Positions 17,516 to 26,819 of a stretch of DNA of 64,000 bases are shown piece by piece. The position numbers were made by a program, and so were the translations under genes. The stretch lies in assembly GCF_031344055.1 (NCBI RefSeq), contig NZ_JADBEN010000001.1, one strand, 5' to 3'. Under the pieces are notes generated by a model. That model was not told the DNA's origin, searched no databases, and saw only the letters and a list, made by a program, of their open reading frames with translations. This DNA is from Methylobacillus flagellatus_A. Lineage in GTDB: Bacteria > Pseudomonadota > Gammaproteobacteria > Burkholderiales > Methylophilaceae. Positions within the stretch are counted from its first letter, which is position 1. Each line of letters begins with the position of its first letter.

Positions 17516-18317
17516 TATTTCCTTTCAAACAAGGAGTTATGAGATAACTTTTGGGTAACAGGACTTACCCATTTATATTTGATGCAAATAAGTTTAACGC
17601 TTTTAAAGCAGCCTATTGTCTTGAAGCGGTCAGCGATCTCCCGCAGGACATTATGGGAAAGAAAATATTAGGGGCAAGATCAGTTCCCACTACGAATTCC
17701 ATCATTAAAAAACAGCATTCAAACTTCATTCTCATATTTTGATGATTTCTCAGAATCAGCCTGCGGTAACTCAGATAATGCCTCAATGACTACCCGATAC
17801 TCAGGCTCGCGAAAATGCTGTCTTAAACCGTCAAGGATATGATACTGCGCATCTTCACTCCAAGGCGTGAAAAACAAAGGCCAGTAAGCTGATTTGGGGC
17901 CGCCCCACGTACTTGGGGTTTTAAGGAGTTGTTCCACAATTACTCGATATTGTACTGTCATAAGGTAGGGCCGTTTTCAAAGCATGAGGCCAAGTGCGTC
18001 ACTTAACCAGCAAAAGCATTATTATGGCAATAATCGAGATGGTGAGTGCTTTCAATTAATTGCTTCCCTATTGGAGAGCGGTGTTTCCATTGCTCATGCT
18101 CAGCAATGGCCTCTTCAGGCTATCATTGGCCTACCGGCGCGCTACCTCGGAGAGGACGTCTCTAGGAAAATTGGGGTCACTTCGGGGGTAACTTGAAAAA
18201 TAGAATTTTCAAATCTAATGCAACACAACGATTTTCAGGTGTATTTGATTGGTATCTTAACTACATACGGAAAGCAGGGCTAACCCTGCTTTCCTAATAC
18301 AGAATGAGGCTATTCGA
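17516..18317. other. AT-rich region downstream of ssrA, poorly coding
   Basis: About 800 bases, visibly more AT-rich than the flanks. It contains only short frames (63, 80 and 70 codons) without convincing ribosome sites. The 3' end of a tmRNA gene is a common integration site, so this could be a decayed insert, but I found no second copy of the ssrA 3' end here. Confidence 0.35.
17719..17961 (-). CDS. Hypothetical protein (80 aa), doubtful
   Basis: The residues look protein-like (rich in Trp, Tyr and Pro near 15-45, with a helix-forming end), but there is no clear ribosome site. It stands alone in AT-rich DNA. It could be a fragment of a larger lost gene. Confidence 0.3.
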   Translation of the reverse strand: MTVQYRVIVEQLLKTPSTWGGPKSAYWPLFFTPWSEDAQYHILDGLRQHFREPEYRVVIEALSELPQADSEKSSKYENEV

Positions 18318-18848
18318 TCATTTCTTTACCTTGCGCTGCAGGTTTCGCGCTTCCGCTAAGTGATGCTGCAGGGTGGGCAAGGTCTTGGACGCCAATTTCT
18401 TGACGTCGGCATCGTCCGCTTCTTTCGAGGTTTCATCAAACAGCTTGACTGCATCTTCATGTGCGGCCACGCCTATTTCCTCTGCATAAGCTTCATCGAA
18501 ATCCTTGCCGTCTTTGCTTTCCAGCAATTTGGCCTTTCCTTTTTGTACTAGGCTTGGTTCTGTTGGGATTTCAACGCCTTTCTGCTTGGCAAGGTCGCTC
18601 AATTCGCTGTATGCCTTCTTATGATCGGTAATCATGGTGTTGGCAAACTTGAGCACTTCCGGATTCTTAGACTTGGTCTTGGCAAGTTCACTAGCTGCGA
18701 TTTCCGCCTTGCCCGCTTGAGCCGCATTTTCTATGAAGTGCTTATCGGCCATGGATAGATCAGCGGCAATCCCGGACGATGCGTATACCAATGATACAAG
18801 CCCAAATATCAGGCAGGGCTTGGCTAATGCGTAAGGCAGTGTTTTCAT
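18318..18848 (-). CDS. DUF4142 domain-containing periplasmic protein
   Basis: 176 residues from MKTLPYALAK (GGAG six bases ahead; a start 14 codons earlier is less likely). Signal peptide ending SSGIA, then a ferritin-like helical DUF4142 domain (about 32-175): MADKHFIENAAQAGKAEI, FANTMITDHKKAYSEL and a final helix with LPTLQHHLAEA. Members are predicted metal-binding or stress-related envelope proteins; function not established. Confidence 0.88.
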   Translation of the reverse strand: MKTLPYALAKPCLIFGLVSLVYASSGIAADLSMADKHFIENAAQAGKAEIAASELAKTKSKNPEVLKFANTMITDHKKAYSELSDLAKQKGVEIPTEPSLVQKGKAKLLESKDGKDFDEAYAEEIGVAAHEDAVKLFDETSKEADDADVKKLASKTLPTLQHHLAEARNLQRKVKK

Positions 18849-19184
18849 TCTGGTCTCCCACTTGGATAATGAAGAGGGGAAACGTATCACTTTGAAATGA
18901 TTGCACTAATAAGAAGGTGTCTGATTGATATGTCGGAATTTAACAATATAGTCGTACTCCAGATGCCGTGATGCAATCAAGGCGCATTGCCGGTATAGGC
19001 AAGCTCAATCTCATCCATGAATAATCCGCAGGTCCAGCCAGACTGTGCGATGTGCATTTCGCCTACGCACGCCTCCTTAAGCTCCTACCCTTTTTCAAGC
19101 TTCTCTCGTACATCATCCTTGGCGTGAATGGTTCATAGTGATGTCGCTGGGTTTTATCAACAAAATATAAATCTAGGAGATACC
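18849..19184. other. Intergenic stretch between divergent stress-type genes
   Basis: About 335 bases without a supported gene. It separates the divergent DUF4142 and glycine-zipper genes and should carry both promoters. A CT-rich tract lies near 19060-19110. Confidence 0.35.
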
Positions 19185-19700
19185 ATGACAAGAACTGTGA
19201 CTGGATTATTCAAGGATAAGGATAGCGCCGAGCGCGCATATCTAAGTGCTACAAATGCTGGTTACCGGCCTGATGAGATCGATGTTGTCATGTCGGAAGA
19301 GACCCGTGAACGATTTTATGGCAAGGATACGACCCTTGTTACCGAGGTAGGCAACAAGTCAGCTGAAGGCGCTGCGGTAGGAGGGGCTATCGGCGCCTCT
19401 GTCGGCGCGATTGCGGGCGCAGTCGCCGCTACCGGGACAGTGTTGGCGCTGCCTGGGCTCGGCTTGGTGATTGCTGGCCCCCTGGCGGCCGCAGTGGCTG
19501 GCGCCGGCGCGGGTGGCGTCTCCGCAGGGATCGTAGGAGCCTTGGTGGGCTGGGCCATTCCTGAGGACAGGCTCAAAGAATATGAGGAAGGCGTGAACAG
19601 GGGCGGGATACTGGTAGGCGTCCGCTCCCGCAGCGATGAGGATTCCCGCAGGTTCGCTGAGGACTGGGAGTCCAACAAGGGCCATTATATCCATTCCTGA
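19185..19700 (+). CDS. General-stress-type protein with glycine-zipper region
   Basis: 171 residues. The N-terminal 50 residues resemble the YflT/general stress 17M domain (VTGLFKDKDSAERAYLSAT). They are followed by a long Gly/Ala-rich hydrophobic stretch (about 62-125) with GxxxG-type repeats that could insert in a membrane, and an acidic C-terminus. The ATG at 19185 has AGGAG five bases upstream, which decides it over an ATG 57 bases earlier. A hairpin terminator follows. Confidence 0.8.
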   Translation: MTRTVTGLFKDKDSAERAYLSATNAGYRPDEIDVVMSEETRERFYGKDTTLVTEVGNKSAEGAAVGGAIGASVGAIAGAVAATGTVLALPGLGLVIAGPLAAAVAGAGAGGVSAGIVGALVGWAIPEDRLKEYEEGVNRGGILVGVRSRSDEDSRRFAEDWESNKGHYIHS

Positions 19701-19722
19701 TCAGGGGCCTCGCCCTTGTTGC

Positions 19723-19749
19723 CAAAACGCGCTTTGAAGGCGCGTTTTG
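19723..19749 (+). terminator. Intrinsic terminator
   Basis: Perfect inverted repeat CAAAACGCGC / GCGCGTTTTG with a short TTTGAAG loop, 22 bases after the stop of the glycine-zipper gene. Confidence 0.7.
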
Positions 19750-19857
19750 CATATCTGGGAACCAGGAAAAGCTGATGGGTTTGCAACCACCAAAGAGCTT
19801 CTCACCCCGTATGCTTATTTCTCCTAACTGGAGCGAGGGCCAAATCGCTGATGTTTA

Positions 19858-22065
19858 TTAGTGCTGGGTGATCAAAGCCTCATTGGGCTCGCCGTTCTTC
19901 TGGAACAGGTTGGCTTGGTGCTTGAGCAATTTGGTGATGTTTTGAGCTGGCAGGGGTTTGCTGAACAGGTAGCCCTGCATTTTGCTGCATCCCATCCTGT
20001 GCAGGGTTCTCATTTGCTGCAAGGTTTCCACGCCTTCTGCGATCAGGTCCAGTTTGAAGCCTTTGGCGATTCCCGAGATGGCGGTGATGATGGGTACGCT
20101 TTCGTTATGGGTGTTGATGTCGCCGACGAAGGATTTATCGATCTTGATATTGTGGATGGGGAATTGCCTGAGGTAGGAGAGGGAGGAGTAACAGGTGCCG
20201 AAATCATCCAAGGCGATTTTGATGCCTTGCTTGCCCAGCGCCTTGAGTTTTGCGACGGTGTTCTCGAGGTCCCTGACCAACAGGTTTTCGGTGATCTCGA
20301 TTTCGAAGAATTCCGGTTTGAGGTGCTGGGCCTGGATGTAGTTGAGCGTTTTGGCGACGAAATTTTCTTCCTCCACCAGCTGGGGCGAGATGTTGATGGC
20401 GAGCCTGAAGCTCAACAAGCCTGCTTCCTCCCATGACTGCATCTGCTGGCAGGCTTCTGCCAGCAGCATCTCGCTGAGCGAGAAGATGAGGCCGGTTTCT
20501 TCGGCCAAGGGAATGAATTCCGTGGGCGATATGATGCCGAGCTCGGGATGGTGCCAGCGCGCCAGGGCTTCGAGGCCGATGATCTTGCGGGTTTCCACGT
20601 CCACCTGGGGCTGATAGTGCAGGATGATTTGCTTTTTCTCGATCGCGCGCCTGAGTTCGTTTTCCATGGAAAGCTTTTTGTGGAACATGGCGTTCATGCT
20701 GGCTTCGTAGTATTGATAGCCGTTCTTGCCACGCCACTTGACGTGGTACATGGCGATGTCCGCGCTCTTGATCAGCGTTTCGATAGAGTCGCCATGGTCC
20801 GGGTATAGCGCAATGCCGATGCTGGACGAGATGAAGATTTCGCGTTCGTCCAGCAGGAACGGGCGCTTGAGTTCCTCCACAATCTTGGCTGCGACCAGGC
20901 TGGCGTCGTCGGGCTGCTGCAAGTCATGCAAAAGCAGGGTGAACTCGTCGCCGCCCATGCGCGCCAGGGTGTCCTGCGCGCGCAAACAGCCTGAAAGGCG
21001 TTGCGCAACGTGCTTGAGCAGCTCGTCTCCGTAAAAGTGGCCCAACGTGTCGTTGACCCATTTGAAGCGGTCGAGGTCAAGGAACATGATGGCGAGTTGC
21101 TGCTGGTTGCGCTTGGCGTGGTTCAGGGCCACATTGAGCCGATCCTTGAACAGGGCGCGGTTGGGTAGGCCTGTCAGGGTGTCGTGATAGGCCTGGCGGG
21201 TGATGACTTCTTCCACCTTCTTGCGGTCGCTGATGTCGCGCGCGACGCCATAGGTGCCGCTGAAGGGGGTGCCTGACTCATGGGTGCCGGCGTAGGTGCC
21301 GGTCGCATTGAGAACGACGGTGATGAAGTTGATTTCAAAATGCCGCACTTCAGTTTCGCGGTCCTTGCATTTCAAGCGCAGCTCGATGTTGCGTGTGGCG
21401 CGGTTGCCGGTACGGCGCTCATTGAAGGCATAGGAGGCGCGGTCGAAATCATCGCTATAGATGATTTCCGTGTAGTGCTTGCCGATCAGGGATTCGCGCC
21501 TGTAGCCGAGCAGGGTTTCCACCCGGTGGTTGATGAAGGTGAAGCGTCCGCTGTCATCCAGGGTGTAGATGATATCTGGCGAGCTGTTCACCAGGTAGCG
21601 GTAGAGGTTTTCGGATTCCTCGAGCCTGGCGTGGATGCTGCGGTTCTGGGTTTCCAGGCGCGATTTCTCGATCGCGTTTTCAATCGTATGCAGCAACTCT
21701 TCCGGTTGGTATGGCTTGCGCAGGAAATCGTAAGCTCCCAGGCGCATGGCCTCGATGGCGGCGTTGAGGGTTTTCGTGCCGCTGATGACAATGACGGGAG
21801 GAGGGGCCGTGTGGGTAGCGAGCTCGGTCAGGACGTCGAAGCCGTTCATATCGGGCATGGAGAGGTCGAGCAGCATGAGGTCGAACTTGATATCCATGAC
21901 CAGTTGCAGCGCGTCCTCGCCAGATGAGCACATTTCGGCGTTGTAACCGTGTAATTGCAGCAATTGCTGCAGGCTTTGCGCCAGGCGTTCATTGTCGTCG
22001 ACAATCAATACATTGGGCCTGGACATCAGTTTGTTCACGACTTGCGAAGGGGTGGAAGCGGCCAT
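19858..22065 (-). CDS. Response regulator with PAS, GGDEF and EAL domains
   Basis: 735 residues. Receiver domain (about 15-130) with phospho-acceptor D67 in LLDLSMPD and the DD pair IVDDN. PAS sensor (about 150-270). Diguanylate cyclase domain with intact RMGGDEF near 370, and phosphodiesterase domain with intact EALARWHHP near 497 and a DDFGTCYSSL loop. It can therefore in principle both make and break cyclic di-GMP, with the receiver setting the balance. Ten bases downstream of the HDOD-kinase gene and certainly in its operon; that kinase is the likely phosphate donor. Confidence 0.93.
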   Translation of the reverse strand: MAASTPSQVVNKLMSRPNVLIVDDNERLAQSLQQLLQLHGYNAEMCSSGEDALQLVMDIKFDLMLLDLSMPDMNGFDVLTELATHTAPPPVIVISGTKTLNAAIEAMRLGAYDFLRKPYQPEELLHTIENAIEKSRLETQNRSIHARLEESENLYRYLVNSSPDIIYTLDDSGRFTFINHRVETLLGYRRESLIGKHYTEIIYSDDFDRASYAFNERRTGNRATRNIELRLKCKDRETEVRHFEINFITVVLNATGTYAGTHESGTPFSGTYGVARDISDRKKVEEVITRQAYHDTLTGLPNRALFKDRLNVALNHAKRNQQQLAIMFLDLDRFKWVNDTLGHFYGDELLKHVAQRLSGCLRAQDTLARMGGDEFTLLLHDLQQPDDASLVAAKIVEELKRPFLLDEREIFISSSIGIALYPDHGDSIETLIKSADIAMYHVKWRGKNGYQYYEASMNAMFHKKLSMENELRRAIEKKQIILHYQPQVDVETRKIIGLEALARWHHPELGIISPTEFIPLAEETGLIFSLSEMLLAEACQQMQSWEEAGLLSFRLAINISPQLVEEENFVAKTLNYIQAQHLKPEFFEIEITENLLVRDLENTVAKLKALGKQGIKIALDDFGTCYSSLSYLRQFPIHNIKIDKSFVGDINTHNESVPIITAISGIAKGFKLDLIAEGVETLQQMRTLHRMGCSKMQGYLFSKPLPAQNITKLLKHQANLFQKNGEPNEALITQH

Positions 22066-22075
22066 CGGGTTTGCC

Positions 22076-24265
22076 TTATTTGATCAGCTCAGGTTGCGGG
22101 CTGGCTTGGATGGGCAGGCGGATGTCAAAGCTGGTTCCCGCGCTGGAGGTGCGGCAGGCAATGCTGCCGCACAACCCTTTGACGAGATCGTGGCTGATGG
22201 ACAGCCCGATTCCGCTGTGTTTCCCACCCTTGGTGGTCTCTACGGGCGTGAACAGCTTGCTGAGCACGCTTTCGGGAATGCCGGGCCCGGTGTCGCTGAC
22301 CTGGATCAGGATGCCTTGGCCTGAGCCTGACTGGTTTTCCACGAAGGTGGAAATGCTGAGCTTGCCGCCGTTGTGCATGGCTTCCGCCGCATTGCGGATC
22401 AGGTTGACGAGCACTTGCCGTAATTGGTAGGGGATGGTCGTAATCTTGGGCAGGCCGGGGTGCAGGTTCAGCGCGACTTCCACCCCAGCGGGCTGCAAGT
22501 AGGTCTGGCGATGCAGGGCGACGATGTCCTGGATCAATTCGTTGATATCCGTGCTGGCGGCAATATGATCCTGCTCCTTCGAGTACAGGTTGCCGATCAG
22601 CGAGCCGACCCGGTCGATTTCTTCGTTCACGATCGCGATGTCGCGATTGGGCATGCCGTTCAGCAGCATCTTTTGCTCGAGGATGGCGAGGTAGTTCTTG
22701 ATCGTGGATAGAGGCGTGCTGGTTTCATGCACGAAGCGCTTGAGGCGCTCCTCATGCACGGCGGCCTCAAGCTCGGGTTCTGCCGGATTTTGGTCCGGCG
22801 CCAGGCGGGAAGCGACGATTCTTGCCAGGGCGGATTGCACATTCAGCTGTTGTTTTGCAATCAAGAATTCCGCCTGGTCTAGCGCGAATACCATGACGCC
22901 GACGATTGTGTCTTTTGCAAACATCGGGAAGCAAAGGATGCCGCCCACCCCGCACAGCCGCATGATCTGTTGATCCGGCAGCGACGGCTTGAACCCGTCA
23001 AAAGCCTGGAAGCTATGGCAATGCGACTTCTTGATCCAGGCCGCGGTGATGATGCTGGTGGCGGGCTTGATGGGAAGGTGGAAGCTTTCGATCCAGTCCT
23101 GGTCGGCTGAAATGGCTTTGCCGGAGAGATGCTGCCTGGCCTCGTCTGGCACGAACAACAGCACTTCCCTTGCATTGCACAGCAGTTTTGAGAGTTTGGA
23201 CAATAGCTTAAAAAAGCCGTCTTGCTGTTCTGCCTGGCCGCAGGTGGACTCGAGGTGGTTGATCAGGGCGGTGTCCATCACGCCTTTGACCAGCTTGTTC
23301 TTGCTGGAGGATGAGGAAGCGTGGGTCGGGCTGAAGTTCTTGCCTAGGGCCTGTACCAAAGCCTCGATGTCCGGCTCTTGCTTGTCCCAGTTGTGCTGGC
23401 TGGTATGGGCATTGCCGATATTGATGCCAAGCGAGTCGGAAAGGATGTGCACCTGGGAGATTCCCTGGCTCATGATGTCGTTGATGACGGTACTGTCGAG
23501 CTGGAACCATTTGTTGGCGAGGATCAGCGCCGATTGGCGTTCCGACCTGCGTTCGGTCAGCAGCAGGTTGGCAAGGTAGACGATCTTGACCAGGGCAGGC
23601 GTGTGTTCCACCTGCGCAGCAGGGAGATGATGGTACGCCACCGCGTCTTCAAGGAAGGATTTGATGTTCCAGTTGCGGATGATCCAGGCGCCGAGTTCGC
23701 AATGGTCGATGCCGAAATGGGCGACCTCGCTTTCCAAGTAGCCGGGCAATGAGTCGTCAATCGCGAAGAATGGCGGGTATTTGTTCTTGAATCCTGAAAG
23801 CAGGCCAAGCCTGCCGATGTTGTGCAGCAGCCCGGCGACATAGGCTTCGTCGGCGGAGGCGGCTCCGGTGCGTGCGGCAAGCGATTTGGCTATCACGGCG
23901 CAGCGCAGGGAATGGTACCAATAGTGCTCGATGTCCTGGTTGCTCTGTTCATAGTAGTCGTTGAACATGCGCTGGCAGATGATGCTGAGCGTCAACATCT
24001 TGACCATGTCCCAGCCCAGGATGATGATGCCGCTGCGGATCGAAAGCACGGCATGACGGTCGCGGCGGTAGGCCGCCGAATTGGCGACCTCCAGCACGCG
24101 TGCGCTGATGACGACGTCCATTTCAATCAGGTTGGCCAGTTGCTCCAGGCCAGAGTTCTCGTCCTGCAGCGTTTCCAGTAGCTTGGTCAGGATTTGCGGA
24201 ACGGAAGGTAATGCGCTGATTGTGGCATTATTCAGAACAATTTGGGCTCCTGCTGCACTGCACAT
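22076..24265 (-). CDS. HDOD-domain sensor histidine kinase
   Basis: 729 residues. N-terminal HDOD domain (about 15-210; GLLHNIGRLGLL, and AYHHLPAA where HD-GYP enzymes have metal ligands), a GAF-like middle section (about 345-480), then a kinase core: phospho-acceptor histidine in HETSTPLS near residue 513, N box LVNLIRNAAEAM, and nucleotide-binding loops DTGPGIPE and HSGIGLSISHDLV. No transmembrane segment is apparent, so it should sense a cytoplasmic signal. Partner of the downstream REC-PAS-GGDEF-EAL protein. Confidence 0.9.
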   Translation of the reverse strand: MCSAAGAQIVLNNATISALPSVPQILTKLLETLQDENSGLEQLANLIEMDVVISARVLEVANSAAYRRDRHAVLSIRSGIIILGWDMVKMLTLSIICQRMFNDYYEQSNQDIEHYWYHSLRCAVIAKSLAARTGAASADEAYVAGLLHNIGRLGLLSGFKNKYPPFFAIDDSLPGYLESEVAHFGIDHCELGAWIIRNWNIKSFLEDAVAYHHLPAAQVEHTPALVKIVYLANLLLTERRSERQSALILANKWFQLDSTVINDIMSQGISQVHILSDSLGINIGNAHTSQHNWDKQEPDIEALVQALGKNFSPTHASSSSSKNKLVKGVMDTALINHLESTCGQAEQQDGFFKLLSKLSKLLCNAREVLLFVPDEARQHLSGKAISADQDWIESFHLPIKPATSIITAAWIKKSHCHSFQAFDGFKPSLPDQQIMRLCGVGGILCFPMFAKDTIVGVMVFALDQAEFLIAKQQLNVQSALARIVASRLAPDQNPAEPELEAAVHEERLKRFVHETSTPLSTIKNYLAILEQKMLLNGMPNRDIAIVNEEIDRVGSLIGNLYSKEQDHIAASTDINELIQDIVALHRQTYLQPAGVEVALNLHPGLPKITTIPYQLRQVLVNLIRNAAEAMHNGGKLSISTFVENQSGSGQGILIQVSDTGPGIPESVLSKLFTPVETTKGGKHSGIGLSISHDLVKGLCGSIACRTSSAGTSFDIRLPIQASPQPELIK

Positions 24266-24747
24266 TCTCTAAACGTTCCCCATTAGGTGTCTTGCATAGT
24301 AGGCCAGTCACTTATTGTCGGCTTGAGTCATAAAGTATTGTGCCGAACTTTATTCGAGTGCGAGCCGTGTGGACGGCGTTATAGCGTGAGGGGCCTTGTG
24401 CCATTAAAGATTGATTTTAGGTTTATCAATAAATCGCTTTTAATATTTCTTAAGAAAGTACTTTAACATTGCATTTCAAGATAGTTAATACTTTTTTGCG
24501 TACGGATCTCGGCGCTTCAGTCAATAACGGCTTTGGAAGCCTTTTATTTAGCCGATCCAGCTGGTTTTTCATTGTACGGCCTTTTATGGCATCGACATGA
24601 AACGAGGTGTGGTCTATCGATTGGTCAAAACACTCTGGCAATGGCGGGAGTTTTTGACATTGCAAGCACGGTTGCCTGCCTCTAGACTGGTGCGGCGATG
24701 AGAGTCGCCAAGTAACGATAACGATGAGATAGAACCGAGGAGTGATC
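24266..24747. other. Intergenic stretch upstream of the thioredoxin gene
   Basis: About 480 bases, AT-rich in the first half, with no supported gene. A 163-codon antisense frame runs into the thioredoxin gene but lacks a ribosome site and family resemblance. Promoters of the kinase operon (minus) and the thioredoxin (plus) should lie here. Confidence 0.4.
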
Positions 24748-25113
24748 ATGGCCGTGCAGCATTTGAACAAGAGTAACTTCAAGCAAGCGATAGAAAGCAA
24801 TGCGTTTGTGATCGTCGATTTCTGGGCGCCGTGGTGCGAGCCCTGCGTGTCATTCACGCCTGTCTTCGAAGCTGCATCCGAGGCGCATCCTGATGTGGTG
24901 TTCGCCATGGTCAATGTCGATGAGGACCCGGAAATCAGCAATTATTTCAACGTGAAGCAGATTCCTGCAGTGATGCCCATCCGCGACCAGATCGTGGTGG
25001 ATGCGCAAGTCGGGGAAATGAGCCGTGCCGAGCTGGAGAATGCGATCCAGGCCTGGGCCGCCTTCGATGTGACTGAAGTCAATCGCCACTTCAATGAAAA
25101 GGCGTCGGCATAG
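24748..25113 (+). CDS. Thioredoxin family protein with CEPC active site
   Basis: 121 residues with a thioredoxin fold: FVIVDFWAPWCEPC at the active site and the cis-proline region as QIPAVMPI. The dithiol is CEPC instead of the usual CGPC, which should change redox potential or partner choice. Cytoplasmic, as no signal peptide is seen. GAGGAG lies just upstream of the ATG. It converges on a peroxiredoxin gene across a shared terminator; a functional link is plausible. Confidence 0.88.
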   Translation: MAVQHLNKSNFKQAIESNAFVIVDFWAPWCEPCVSFTPVFEAASEAHPDVVFAMVNVDEDPEISNYFNVKQIPAVMPIRDQIVVDAQVGEMSRAELENAIQAWAAFDVTEVNRHFNEKASA

Positions 25114-25130
25114 GCTAGGAAATACGCAAT

Positions 25131-25159
25131 AAAAATGCCGGGATAGCCCGGCATTTTTA
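25131..25159. terminator. Bidirectional intrinsic terminator
   Basis: AAAAATGCCGGG / CCCGGCATTTTT around ATAG. It sits between the convergent thioredoxin and peroxiredoxin genes, with A- and T-runs serving both directions. Confidence 0.85.
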
Positions 25160-25162
25160 TTG

Positions 25163-25702
25163 TCACTGCCTTATCTTGAGTTGTTTCAGGTCGTCTATGA
25201 TTTCTTGGGAGTGGCGGGAAGTGTCCACGCTCAGGTAGGTCTTGGCTATATTCCCCTTGGGGTCGATCAGGAAGGTATAGCGCTTTGCAATCTTGATGAT
25301 GCCCAGGTTGGTCAACGCGCCGTAACTGTCCGCCACTTTGCCGTCCACATCGGAGAGCAGGGGAAAGGGCAGGCTGTATTTCTCGGCGAACTTGGCATGC
25401 GAATCCGAGTCGTCTACGCTGATGCCGACCACCTTTGCGCCGAGTTTTTCCAATTGAAACAGGTCGTCCCTGAAGCTGCACGCTTCTTTGGTGCAGCCCG
25501 GGGTATCGTCCTTGGGGTAAAAGTACAGCACCAGCCATTGGCCGGCATAATCCGTGAGCCTGTGCTGTGCTTTCTTGGCATCCGGCAGTGTGAAGCTGGG
25601 CGCCGGCGATCCCGGTTTGGGAACGGGCGCGGCATGGGCGGAACGGAAGATGAGGAGGGCCGCCAAGCCCAACACGATAACGATAGAAAAAATTTTCAGC
25701 AT
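25163..25702 (-). CDS. Exported peroxiredoxin (BCP/PrxQ type)
   Basis: 179 residues. Starts MLKIFSIV (GGAG five bases ahead), with a signal peptide ending SAHAA. The peroxidatic cysteine is in DDTPGCTKEACSF, and the second cysteine five residues on is the usual PrxQ resolving cysteine. It reduces peroxides with thiols; the signal sequence places it in the periplasm, unusual compared with cytoplasmic Bcp. Confidence 0.9.
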   Translation of the reverse strand: MLKIFSIVIVLGLAALLIFRSAHAAPVPKPGSPAPSFTLPDAKKAQHRLTDYAGQWLVLYFYPKDDTPGCTKEACSFRDDLFQLEKLGAKVVGISVDDSDSHAKFAEKYSLPFPLLSDVDGKVADSYGALTNLGIIKIAKRYTFLIDPKGNIAKTYLSVDTSRHSQEIIDDLKQLKIRQ

Positions 25703-25860
25703 GTTTTCTCCGGAAGAGTATGCAAGCAAGGCGGCCTATACAGGCAAGCGGCCTGGCAAGTAATTGAAATAGAATGACATCAGTATAACGCGCCGGGGCG
25801 AAATGATTGAGCCCCTGTTTACTGGGGTTGGGGTTTGTGCAAAAAAATTAATTCGGCCTC

Positions 25861-25888
25861 TTCCCAAATCAAAAAAATGCTGTAGAAT
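25861..25888 (+). promoter_or_regulatory. Probable promoter of the tRNA-Val/tRNA-Asp unit
   Basis: A TAGAAT -10 at 25883, 16 bases after a weak -35 (TTCCCA), followed by a GC-rich discriminator, as is usual for stringently controlled stable RNA genes. Confidence 0.4.
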
Positions 25889-25908
25889 GCCGCTCCTCAG
25901 TCAGGCAC

Positions 25909-25984
25909 GGGTGATTAGCTCAGTTGGTAGAGCGTCGCCCTTACAAGGCGAATGTCGGCGGTTCGACCCCGTCATCACCCACCA
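25909..25984 (+). tRNA. tRNA-Val (anticodon TAC)
   Basis: 76 bases with encoded CCA. Acceptor GGGTGAT pairs with ATCACCC, the anticodon loop is CTTACAA, and the T-arm has GTTCGAC. All four arms fold without gaps. Confidence 0.96.
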
Positions 25985-26043
25985 TCCCTTGCCTGCTGAA
26001 AAAGCAGTAAGCCATCAGGCATGACAACCTGGTGCAGAGTCAT

Positions 26044-26120
26044 GGAGCGGTAGTTCAGTTGGTTAGAATACCGGCCTGTCACGCCGGGGGTCGCGGGTTC
26101 GAGCCCCGTCCGCTCCGCCA
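26044..26120 (+). tRNA. tRNA-Asp (anticodon GTC)
   Basis: 77 bases with encoded CCA. Acceptor GGAGCGG pairs with CCGCTCC, the anticodon loop is CTGTCAC, and the T-arm has GGGTTCGAGCCCC. It lies 59 bases after tRNA-Val and is probably on the same transcript. Confidence 0.96.
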
Positions 26121-26121
26121 G

Positions 26122-26150
26122 AAAAAGCGAATCTTCGGGTTCGCTTTTTT
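26122..26150 (+). terminator. Intrinsic terminator of the tRNA unit
   Basis: AAAAAGCGAA / TTCGCTTTTTT around TCTTCGGG, immediately after tRNA-Asp. Confidence 0.85.
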
Positions 26151-26230
26151 ATTTTATATGCGTCATTTGACTGATATGCATGGTCGTTTATGTATAGCAA
26201 CATCGTGCTCACTGTCAGGAGTTAACGCAT

Positions 26231-26617
26231 ATGTATCCATACATCTTGTTATCTGCAGCCTTGTTCCTGTCTCCAACCAGCGCCCTGGCCACGGAATGGG
26301 AGTCGTTGGTCAAGAAAGCTGGGGCCGAGTTGTCGGTGGACCTGGATTCTTATGACGAGAAAGGGGCTTATTCTTCAATACTTGCCAAGCGTGAGGTATA
26401 TGGCAAGCAGGCCGTTGCCAAGCAGATGAAGCTGGAGTTCGATTGTAGCAAGCAGACATACCGCACGCTTGCGACGGCGTCGTTCGACGCTAAAGGCAAG
26501 TTGTTGAGCCAGACGACAGGCACCAGCGAATTCCAATCCCTTCAACATGATGAAGATGCCAGGACCATTGCAGGCCTGGTGTGCCAGGTCAGGCGGATGG
26601 TGAATCCATCGTCCTGA
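26231..26617 (+). CDS. Secreted protein, possibly surface-adhesin E family
   Basis: 128 residues with a signal peptide ending TSALA. The mature part has the layout of the small surface-adhesin protein E family: VDLDSYDEKG near the start, MKLEFDCSKQTYR in the middle, SFDAKGKLL, and a C-terminal cysteine in GLVCQVRRM that could pair with the first one. The family match is by eye only. Preceded by GGAG nine bases before the ATG. Confidence 0.65.
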   Translation: MYPYILLSAALFLSPTSALATEWESLVKKAGAELSVDLDSYDEKGAYSSILAKREVYGKQAVAKQMKLEFDCSKQTYRTLATASFDAKGKLLSQTTGTSEFQSLQHDEDARTIAGLVCQVRRMVNPSS

Positions 26618-26819
26618 CGGGCGGTGCTGATCTATATTATTTTGCGCGCGATCTTAACAGTGAATGAGAATTTCACATGTATTCATCAACTATTGATTGA
26701 CATACCGGGAATAAGCACGTAAAACCTAATCTAAGGTGTTTGAACTTTGATTTTTTTACAGAATTTGAAATACAAACTTTTGGGGCGCCTTCCCCACAAT
26801 GAAATGAATGGAATAAATT

